A stretch of 64,000 nucleotides of DNA from Streptomyces sp. R21 (lineage in GTDB: Bacteria; Actinomycetota; Actinomycetes; Streptomycetales; Streptomycetaceae), in assembly GCF_041051975.1 (NCBI RefSeq), contig NZ_CP163435.1, positions 5,022,001-5,086,000 on the forward strand. Direction: 5' to 3'. The position numbers and the translations under genes were made by a program. Below the pieces are notes generated by a model, which was not told the DNA's origin, made no database searches, and was given only the letters and a program-made list of their open reading frames with translations. Each line of letters starts with the position of its first letter. Position 1 is the stretch's first letter. Below are positions 58,900 to 64,000 of this stretch, piece by piece.

Positions 58900-59592
58900 C
58901 TAACGGCGCAGAGCCGCCGGTTTCCCGGCGTCCACAGGCTGTGTGGAGTCCAGGTGCGCCCAGACGATCAGCCGGTGGCTGTGACCCCACTCCGGATCGC
59001 ACGTGGTCAGCGTGAGATAGCGGCCTGCGCGCGTATACCCCGACTTACGTGGCACAGGGTTGATGACCTCAACGTCCGTGGGCACTGTTTTGTAGGGGCC
59101 TTTGTCGATCCGATACGTGAACCAGGTCGTCCCGTCGGTCAGCACGACCGCGTCACCTGGCCGCAGCTTCGGGAAGTCCACGAACGGATCGCCGTACGTA
59201 CGCCGGTGACCGGCGACCGCGAAGTTGCCCTCCTGGCCCAGCTGGGCGGTGTTCGCGTAGTGGCCGAGCCCCTTCTTCAGGGTGCTCACGGCGGTGTTCT
59301 CCAGCACGGGCTTGTTCCACGTGAAACCAAGCCGCGGGATGTACATGATCGCGAAAGGCTTGCCTCCGACGTACGGCGCCGGCACCTCTGGTCCGGCCGA
59401 GGCGCCGGGTGCGGCCGTCGCCGTGGGATGCGCCGTCCGCTTGGCCCACTGGTCCTGCAGCACGTCGATCTGGTGGTTCATGGCGCCGTCCGCCCGGACG
59501 CCGGTCCAGAACAGCACATAGACGACGAAGAGGACGATCAGCGTGCCCACGGTGATGCAGAGTTCGCTGAGGGTTCTGACGACGACGCGCAC
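58900..59592 (-). CDS. Class E sortase
   Basis: A 230-aa sortase. The N-terminal helix is LCITVGTLIVLFVVYVLFW; the barrel has His in VAGHRRTYGDPFVDF, Cys in YLTLTTCDPEWGHSHRLIVW and the Arg after. A Pro/Ala/Thr-rich loop (TATAAPGASAGPEVPAP) precedes the barrel. It is the first of three class E sortases in this run and the most distinct (CDPEWGHSHR instead of CTPxYTSRYR), so its sorting signal may differ. GTG 59592 follows GGGAG. A parS-like site lies inside the coding region. Confidence 0.9.
   Translation of the reverse strand: MRVVVRTLSELCITVGTLIVLFVVYVLFWTGVRADGAMNHQIDVLQDQWAKRTAHPTATAAPGASAGPEVPAPYVGGKPFAIMYIPRLGFTWNKPVLENTAVSTLKKGLGHYANTAQLGQEGNFAVAGHRRTYGDPFVDFPKLRPGDAVVLTDGTTWFTYRIDKGPYKTVPTDVEVINPVPRKSGYTRAGRYLTLTTCDPEWGHSHRLIVWAHLDSTQPVDAGKPAALRR
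59314..59327. promoter_or_regulatory. parS-like site inside a sortase gene (one mismatch)
   Basis: GTTCCACGTGAAAC differs from the parS consensus GTTTCACGTGAAAC by one base. It lies in codons for the sortase and keeps the reading frame. Confidence 0.7.
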
Positions 59593-59616
59593 CGGCAGCT
59601 CCCGAAACGGCTCAGT

Positions 59617-60396
59617 TCACTCCACGGGCTGGGCGTAGTGCAGATCCACTGTGCCCGAGTAGCCGGGCAGAGTCACCGTCCCGTCCTCGGTGACTTTCCA
59701 GCCGAGGCCGTACACATTCACGTACACCATGTAGTTCTGGATCGCCGGAGAGGCCGCCAGGGCCTTCTGGAGCTTCTCCGGATCACCCACCGCGGTGATC
59801 TTGTACGGGGGCGAGTAGACGCGGCCCTGGAGGATCAGGGTGTTGCCGACGCAGCGCACGGCACTTGTGGAGATCAGCCGCTGGTCCATGACCTTGATGC
59901 CCTTGGCACCGCCCTGCCACAGGGCGTTCACCACCGCCTGAAGGTCCTGCTGATGGATGACCAGGTAGTCCGGCTGCGGCTCGGGATAGCCGGGCAGCTT
60001 GGCCGTGGCGTTCGGCGGGGCGTCGTTCAGGGTGACCGTGACGGCCTTGCCCTTGAGCTTCTGGGTGCCCGCGTTCTTCTCCAGCGCCGCGAGTTTGGCG
60101 TCCTCGGCCTTCGAACTTCCGTCCTCCCGGCCCGCGAGCGCCTCGACGTCGTCGCGCAGCGATCCGTTCGACGAGTCGAGCTGACCGTTCTTGTGACTGC
60201 GCTCCTGAATGAGGTCGGAGAGCTTCAGCAAGGACGTGTCCGTGCGGATATTCGTGCCTTTGGCCGTGTTGAAACTCGTGATGAAGAGGAGTCCCGCGAG
60301 AGCGAACACAGCGACGGTGAGCAGCCGTACGGGCCGGAAACGGCGCGCACGGGCAGGACTGGAACCCGTCCCGGGGGAGTCGGCAGAATTGCTCAA
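59617..60396 (-). CDS. DUF881-family membrane protein
   Basis: A 259-aa protein with one N-terminal helix (VRLLTVAVFALAGLLFITSF), a coiled-coil stretch with LSDLIQERSHKNGQ and a DUF881 domain (VTVTLNDAPPNATA, VIHQQDLQAVVNALWQGGAK, GIKVMDQRLISTSAVRCVGN). Family members are common near division genes of Gram-positives and have a fold like septum-site or sporulation factors; the function is not known. It is divergent from crgA, 142 bp away, and 24 bp upstream of the sortase gene on the same strand, so it probably leads that operon. Confidence 0.88.
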   Translation of the reverse strand: MSNSADSPGTGSSPARARRFRPVRLLTVAVFALAGLLFITSFNTAKGTNIRTDTSLLKLSDLIQERSHKNGQLDSSNGSLRDDVEALAGREDGSSKAEDAKLAALEKNAGTQKLKGKAVTVTLNDAPPNATAKLPGYPEPQPDYLVIHQQDLQAVVNALWQGGAKGIKVMDQRLISTSAVRCVGNTLILQGRVYSPPYKITAVGDPEKLQKALAASPAIQNYMVYVNVYGLGWKVTEDGTVTLPGYSGTVDLHYAQPVE

Positions 60397-60538
60397 CGTA
60401 CCCTTATCTCCTTCGGCGCCGCGGAAGCACTACGCTAACGGACGCCCGGGGGAGCACTCAGTGTCCCCTTGTACGCTGCCCCGGAGCCCGCCCCAGTTCC
60501 CTGCGCGGCCACGCAGCGCATCGACAGGAGAGACCCTC

Positions 60539-60793
60539 GTGCCGAAGTCACGTATCCGCAAGAAGGCCGACTACACGCCGCCCCCGGCGAAGCAGGCGAC
60601 CGCCATCAAACTGACCAGCCGCGGCTGGGTCGCGCCGGTCATGCTGGCCATGTTCCTCATCGGCCTCGCCTGGATCGTCGTCTTCTATGTGACGGACGGC
60701 TCGCTGCCGATCGACGCACTCGACAACTGGAACATCGTGGTCGGCTTCGGCTTCATCGCCGCTGGGTTCGGCGTTTCCACGCAGTGGAAGTAG
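60539..60793 (+). CDS. crgA: Cell-division protein CrgA
   Basis: An 84-aa protein with two transmembrane helices (GWVAPVMLAMFLIGLAWIVV and NWNIVVGFGFIAAGFGVST) and a basic cytoplasmic N-terminus (PKSRIRKKADYTPPP). This is the size and layout of Streptomyces CrgA, which inhibits FtsZ ring formation before sporulation; in mycobacteria it binds several septal proteins. GTG 60539 follows AGGAGAG. It is monocistronic and followed by a DnaA-box cluster. Confidence 0.93.
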   Translation: MPKSRIRKKADYTPPPAKQATAIKLTSRGWVAPVMLAMFLIGLAWIVVFYVTDGSLPIDALDNWNIVVGFGFIAAGFGVSTQWK

Positions 60794-60817
60794 CTCTGCC
60801 CAGGGGTATCCACTGAG

Positions 60818-61018
60818 TTATCCACAGCTGTTATCCACAGGTGGAAAAGAAAGCTGATCTGTGGATAACCCAGTGTGGTGTTGACGCCGGTGTGACTGGC
60901 CTACTGGCATCCGGAAGCATGTTCGCCCCCTGTCCTACCTGGGAAAACCCGGGTCAGCGACAGGGGGCACAGCTGTTCCCCCACAGCGTGCGCAAGATCC
61001 GCCACGATCTGTGGACAA
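60818..61018. promoter_or_regulatory. Cluster of DnaA boxes outside oriC
   Basis: Two perfect TTATCCACA boxes at 60818-60826 and 60831-60839, an inverted TGTGGATAA at 60860-60868 and an inverted TGTGGACAA at 61010-61018, with a degenerate GTATCCACT at 60806-60814. All are in the 235-bp gap between crgA and the rhomboid gene. It could titrate DnaA or regulate the neighbours. Confidence 0.65.
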
Positions 61019-61028
61019 CATCGGTTCC

Positions 61029-61937
61029 TCAGGTGAGCTGAGCGGTCCTGACCAGCGTCGCGACAACGACCGCTGCCAGGACCAGCGCGCAGGTGCCGTA
61101 CTGGATCAGCGTCCGCTTCTCGCGCGGGGCGTGGACCATGGCGTAGCCGATGACGACACCGCCGACGAGGCCGCCGACGTGGGCCTGCCAGGCGATGTTG
61201 AAGGCCGGGCTGAAGGTGAAGATCATGTTGATCACCAGCAGGCCGATGATCGGGCGCATGTCGTAGTTGAGCCGGCGCATCAGGACAGCGGTGGCGCCGA
61301 AGAGGCCGAAGATGGCGCCGGAGGCGCCGAGCGACGGCTGGTTCGAGGCGGCGAGGAGGTAGGTGAGCCCGCTGCCGGCGAGGCCCGCGACGAAGTAGAG
61401 CGTGAGGTAGCGGGCGCGTCCGAGGGCGGCTTCGAGGGGGCCGCCGATCCACCACAGGCTGAGCATGTTGAAGAGGATGTGGACGAAGCTGGCGTGCAGG
61501 AACATCGACGTCAGCAGTCGGTACCACTGGCCTTCGGCGACGCCTTCGAGTGAGCCGAGGATCGGGACGTACGCGCGGCCGATGAGGTCGAAGCGGTGCG
61601 TGAAGCGGTCGCCCAGGGAGAGCTGGACCAGGAAGACGGCGAGGTTGATCCCGATCAGGATCTTCGTGAGGAGCCTGGGGTCCCTGGTGATCGTGCCGCC
61701 CGCGAGGGTGCGGGGCTGGTTGGCGGTCGGCGCGTGTCCCGTGCCGGAGCCGGTGCGGACGCATTCGGGGCACTGGAAGCCGACGGAGGCGCTGATCATG
61801 CACTCGGGGCAGATCGGTCGTTCGCAGCGGGTGCAGCGGATGCCGGTCTCGCGGTCCGGGTGCCGGTAGCAGGCATCCTGCGATCCCTGATTCTGCGGGC
61901 CTTGCGGGCCCTGCGGGCTGCCTGGCGCCTGGTCCAT
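61029..61937 (-). CDS. Rhomboid-family intramembrane serine protease
   Basis: A 302-aa protease. The N-terminus is a cysteine/histidine zinc-binding module (CYRHPDRETGIRCTRCERPI, then CPECMISASVGFQCPECV). Six or more helices follow, with the catalytic Ser in LGASGAIFGLFGA and the catalytic His in WQAHVGGLVGGVVIGY. HASFVHILFNMLSLWWIGG is the usual L1/TM2 phrase. It cuts membrane proteins within the bilayer; the substrate is unknown. ATG 61937 follows GAGGGGA. Confidence 0.9.
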   Translation of the reverse strand: MDQAPGSPQGPQGPQNQGSQDACYRHPDRETGIRCTRCERPICPECMISASVGFQCPECVRTGSGTGHAPTANQPRTLAGGTITRDPRLLTKILIGINLAVFLVQLSLGDRFTHRFDLIGRAYVPILGSLEGVAEGQWYRLLTSMFLHASFVHILFNMLSLWWIGGPLEAALGRARYLTLYFVAGLAGSGLTYLLAASNQPSLGASGAIFGLFGATAVLMRRLNYDMRPIIGLLVINMIFTFSPAFNIAWQAHVGGLVGGVVIGYAMVHAPREKRTLIQYGTCALVLAAVVVATLVRTAQLT

Positions 61938-61993
61938 GGGGTCCCCTCATTCTCCGTACGAAGGCTGCGCGGCGCACGGATGGGCCAACGCAC

Positions 61994-62025
61994 CGCCCCG
62001 TCCATCCTTACGGATGAACGGGGCG
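61994..62025. terminator. Hairpin after the cyclophilin gene
   Basis: CGCCCCGTCCATCC (61994-62007) pairs with GGATGAACGGGGCG (62012-62025) with one mismatch, loop TTAC. It lies between the cyclophilin stop and the rhomboid start. Confidence 0.55.
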
Positions 62026-62027
62026 TT

Positions 62028-62083
62028 TGGTTCCCTGGTGTGCGACCGGTTCCCTGGTGTGTGCCGGTTCCCGGGTGTGTCAG
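62028..62083. repeat. Three tandem ~18-bp repeats
   Basis: GGTTCCCTGGTGTGCGACC, GGTTCCCTGGTGTGTGCC and GGTTCCCGGGTGTGTCAGCC lie in tandem just downstream of the cyclophilin gene, reaching its stop codon. Confidence 0.6.
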
Positions 62084-62613
62084 CCCTGGCGCTTCTCGAC
62101 GACGACCGACTCGATGACGACGTCGTCGACAGGGCGGTCGGTGCGCGGGTTGGTGGGCACGCCCGCGATGTCGTCCACGACCTTCTGGCTGACCTTGTCG
62201 GTGATCTCGCCGAAGATGGTGTGCTTGCGGGTGAGCCAGGCCGTCGGGGAGACGGTGATGAAGAACTGCGAGCCGTTGGTGCCCGGTCCCGCGTTGGCCA
62301 TGGCCAGCAGGTAGGGCTTGTCGAAGCGCAGGTCCGGGTGGAACTCGTCCTCGAACTGGTAGCCGGGGCCGCCGGTGCCGTTGCCCAGCGGGTCACCGCC
62401 CTGGATCATGAAGCCGCTGATCACCCGGTGGAAGACCGTGCCGTCGTAGAGCCTGTCGCTGGACTTCACGCCCGTCTCCGGGTTGACCCACTCGCGCTCG
62501 CCCTGGGCGAGCTCGACGAAGTTCCTGACCGTCTTGGGCGCGTGGTTCGGCAGAAGCCGGATCTCGATGTCGCCTTGGTTGGTCTTCAGGGTGGCGTAAA
62601 GCTGCTCGGCCAC
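62080..62613 (-). CDS. Cyclophilin-type peptidyl-prolyl cis-trans isomerase
   Basis: A 177-aa cytoplasmic cyclophilin. It has the catalytic Arg in FHRVISGFMIQGGDP, GTNGSQFFITV and the loop LTRKHTIFGEI of bacterial cyclophilin B-like enzymes. It speeds proline isomerisation during folding. GTG 62613 (VAEQLYATL) is chosen because GGAAGG lies six bases before; the longer frame is Pro/Arg-rich shadow sequence. The gene end overlaps a set of three tandem repeats. Confidence 0.92.
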   Translation of the reverse strand: MAEQLYATLKTNQGDIEIRLLPNHAPKTVRNFVELAQGEREWVNPETGVKSSDRLYDGTVFHRVISGFMIQGGDPLGNGTGGPGYQFEDEFHPDLRFDKPYLLAMANAGPGTNGSQFFITVSPTAWLTRKHTIFGEITDKVSQKVVDDIAGVPTNPRTDRPVDDVVIESVVVEKRQG

Positions 62614-63050
62614 GATGTGCCTTCCGTTGTCTGCGTGTGACCTACCGATCCTCGCACGGGCCACGGCGCGCGGCGCCCGGCCGCCGCTTGCCGACCGCTT
62701 TCCGTGTGGACGCTTTCTGTGTGGACTCTTTGCGGATGGGCACTGTCCGGGTGGGCAGTTGCAGAAAACCGGTCGAGTCCTCCCGGGACGGGGGCACGTG
62801 CCGGGGATCCGTGGCATTGTCGACGACAAGCTCCCGTTGCCCCGTATTCATCCGCTATTGCCCGTGATCGACTGTTGAGAAGCTCTTGATCCGAACTGAT
62901 CCGGAGTCGGTCTCCATGACCCGGATGCCCGTCCTCACATGCCTCGGGGGCCGTTGAGGGGCATGATCTCGAAAAGGGTGGAAAGGTGAACGGTGCCTTT
63001 TGGGGCATACCCCCGGCCCCTTACGTACGCCACCGAGGAGGAGGAAACCC
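62614..63050. promoter_or_regulatory. 437-bp divergent intergenic region
   Basis: No gene is visible. It separates the cyclophilin gene (minus) from the DUF5324 gene (plus). Short repeats TGTGTGGAC occur at 62704-62725. GATCCGAACTGATCCGGA at 62888-62905 is a direct GATCCG repeat. The DUF5324 start is set by GGAGGAGGA at 63036-63045. Confidence 0.4.
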
Positions 63051-63752
63051 GTGACCCGCATCGACAGCGTGCGCGCCGCGACAGGCTCGGCGAAGGACAG
63101 CGTCCTGCACGCCGCGGAAGTGGTGGCGCCCTACGCCGACACGGCCAAGGACAAGGCCTCGCAGTATGCGCACGAAGCGCGCGTTCGGCTCGCGCCGAAG
63201 GTGTCGCAGGCTGCTGAACAGGCCCGTGTGCAGTACGACGCCCGGCTCGCCCCGCGTCTTGAGCAGGCTCGTACCCATGTGCCGCCGAAGGTCGACCAGG
63301 CTGCCCACGAGGCAGCCGTCCGTACCCGAAAGGCGGCCCGGCAGGCCGCCGACTACTCCAAGCCCAGGATCGAGCAGGCGGTGGCGGCCGCCGGGCCCGT
63401 GCGGGACGAGGCCGCGGCGCGCAGTGTGGCGGCTCTGGCCGCGCTGCGCGGGCAGATCTCGCCCAAGGAGATCCAGAAGCTGGCCCGGAAGCACGAGCGG
63501 CGGGCGAGGGCCGGCCGTATCGCCAAGGGTCTTGCGGTTCTGGGGATTCTGACGGCTGGTGCGTTCGCCGCCTGGAAGTGGTGGGACAAGCAGGCCAACC
63601 CCGACTGGCTGGTCGAGCCGCCCGCCGCGACGGAGGTGCCGGAGACGGGTCGTCTGACGTCTGTCGACGGCAGTGGTCAGTCCGTCCTGGACCCGGAGGT
63701 CCAGGCGAAGGAGGCTGAGGAAGAGGCGTCGGAGCGCGACGAACACCGCTGA
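63051..63752 (+). CDS. DUF5324-family protein with coiled-coil and one membrane helix
   Basis: A 233-aa protein of unknown function, conserved in Streptomyces. Residues 1-140 are a long series of Ala-rich amphipathic helices with repeated phrases (SAKDSVLHAAEVVAPYADTA, RVRLAPKVSQAAEQARVQYD), as in apolipoprotein-like or membrane-skimming proteins. A basic helix (KEIQKLARKHERRARAGR) then leads to one transmembrane helix (GLAVLGILTAGAFAAWKWW) and an acidic tail. GTG 63051 follows GGAGGAGG. The DUF number is from memory. A strong terminator follows. Confidence 0.75.
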   Translation: MTRIDSVRAATGSAKDSVLHAAEVVAPYADTAKDKASQYAHEARVRLAPKVSQAAEQARVQYDARLAPRLEQARTHVPPKVDQAAHEAAVRTRKAARQAADYSKPRIEQAVAAAGPVRDEAAARSVAALAALRGQISPKEIQKLARKHERRARAGRIAKGLAVLGILTAGAFAAWKWWDKQANPDWLVEPPAATEVPETGRLTSVDGSGQSVLDPEVQAKEAEEEASERDEHR

Positions 63753-63779
63753 GCCGGGCCGCTGGGGCCGGGTTCAGGG

Positions 63780-63823
63780 ACGCCGTGGGGTGGGAGACCC
63801 GAGAGTCTCCCACCCCACGGCGT
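63780..63823. terminator. Terminator after the DUF5324 gene
   Basis: Perfect 18-bp inverted repeat (63780-63797 with 63806-63823, 8-base loop). It can serve both the DUF5324 gene and the converging partial gene at the right edge. Confidence 0.85.
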
Positions 63824-63837
63824 CGTTCGTGGGCGAT

Positions 63838-63851
63838 GTTTCACGTGGAAC
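63838..63851. promoter_or_regulatory. parS-like site (one mismatch)
   Basis: GTTTCACGTGGAAC differs from the consensus by one base and lies in the gap between two convergent genes. Confidence 0.78.
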
Positions 63852-63858
63852 CGGCGAT

Positions 63859-63872
63859 GTTTCACGTGGAAC
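63859..63872. promoter_or_regulatory. parS-like site (one mismatch)
   Basis: A second GTTTCACGTGGAAC, 21 bp from the first. On the minus strand its TGA is the apparent stop codon of the gene entering from the right edge (reading TCC-ACG-TGA). Confidence 0.78.
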
Positions 63873-64000
63873 CTGCGGAGGGGTCGCGGGTGCGGCGGCG
63901 TTTGGGCAGTTTCGGGAGCGGTGTGCGCCGGTGCTCCGGCAGGGACGCGGCACGACGGCTGCCACCTCGGCAGGCGGTGTCCGGTGGGGGCGGGGCGGCG
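63862..64000 (-). CDS. Hypothetical protein, C-terminal fragment cut by the window edge
   Basis: An open minus-strand frame of 45 codons enters from the right edge and ends at TGA 63862-63864 inside a parS-like site. The visible residues include SLPEHRRTPLPKLPKRRRTR, a basic Pro-rich tail with normal codon bias for this genome. No family is recognised. It is listed because the frame and amino-acid makeup look coding and it converges on a strong terminator; it could be chance. Confidence 0.4.
   Translation of the reverse strand, partial: AAPPPPDTACRGGSRRAASLPEHRRTPLPKLPKRRRTRDPSAGST

Noticed and set aside
60818..61018. Is the DnaA-box cluster oriC itself?
   Set aside because: There are only four good boxes and no dnaA, dnaN, recF or rpmH gene beside it; Streptomyces oriC lies between dnaA and dnaN with many more boxes.
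62028..62083. CRISPR-like tandem repeats after the cyclophilin gene
   Set aside because: Three contiguous 18-bp units have no spacers and there are no cas genes in the window.

Overview
This is a 64 kb piece of a high-GC actinobacterial chromosome, almost certainly Streptomyces or a close relative. The signs are strong third-position GC bias, many GTG starts, a DUF5324-type protein, CrgA, class E sortases, a mycothiol-type isomerase-fold protein, a Bpa/PafE proteasome activator and parS sites of the Streptomyces type (GTTTCACGTGAAAC). Gene content and order resemble, from memory, the S. coelicolor core region from the first bkd cluster through fhaA-pknB to crgA on the way to gyrA and oriC. 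Five parS-like sites and a cluster of DnaA boxes fit an oriC-proximal position. I see no insertion sequence, prophage or CRISPR array.

Layout. 1-11 kb holds the end of an AfsR-like NB-ARC/TPR regulator, a DUF4232 lipoprotein, a thioredoxin/NHL-repeat protein, a cupin, a GlxA-type regulator coupled to a LURP-one protein, a nitrilase-family amidase, an MFS transporter with its GntR regulator, and a secreted D-Ala-D-Ala carboxypeptidase. 11-17 kb holds two divergent membrane Ser/Thr kinases, an APH-fold kinase, a PPOX-fold protein and a NarL-type response regulator. 17.5-21.2 kb is a complete branched-chain 2-oxoacid dehydrogenase set (E1alpha-E1beta-E2). 21-28 kb holds Bpa, a PadR regulator, a quinone oxidoreductase, a K+ channel with an RCK domain, MoeA and a MobA-like protein with a large repeat insertion. 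28.2-32.5 kb is a second bkd set with its Lrp-family regulator. 32.5-41 kb holds phenylacetate/fatty-acyl catabolism genes (TetR/PaaR-like, 3-hydroxyacyl-CoA dehydrogenase, PaaN, acyl-CoA dehydrogenase) around a coupled SpoU methyltransferase-HTTM-DUF5819 set. 41-46 kb holds rhodanese, J-domain and DUF2252 proteins, an HxlR/azoreductase pair and tRNA-Leu(CAG).

46.5-54.7 kb is the growth and division signalling operon fhaA-fhaB-PP2C phosphatase-SEDS protein-PBP-pknB. It joins reversible Ser/Thr phosphorylation to peptidoglycan synthesis. An orphan Mrr-like nuclease gene with a damaged 3' end lies between pknB and the next cluster. That cluster has three class E sortases, a PabA/TrpG-type glutamine amidotransferase and a 53-aa membrane protein, all on the minus strand. 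DUF881, CrgA, a rhomboid protease, a cyclophilin and a DUF5324 protein follow.

Points of most interest: parS sites that also supply stop and start codons; a DnaA-box cluster outside oriC between crgA and the rhomboid gene; a 162-bp MITE-like palindrome plus a collapsed relic of it; three PaaR-type operators linking paa, acyl-CoA dehydrogenase and bkd promoters; a one-base frameshift in a G6 run in the DUF5819 gene; and the Mrr-like gene inserted in an otherwise conserved division locus.
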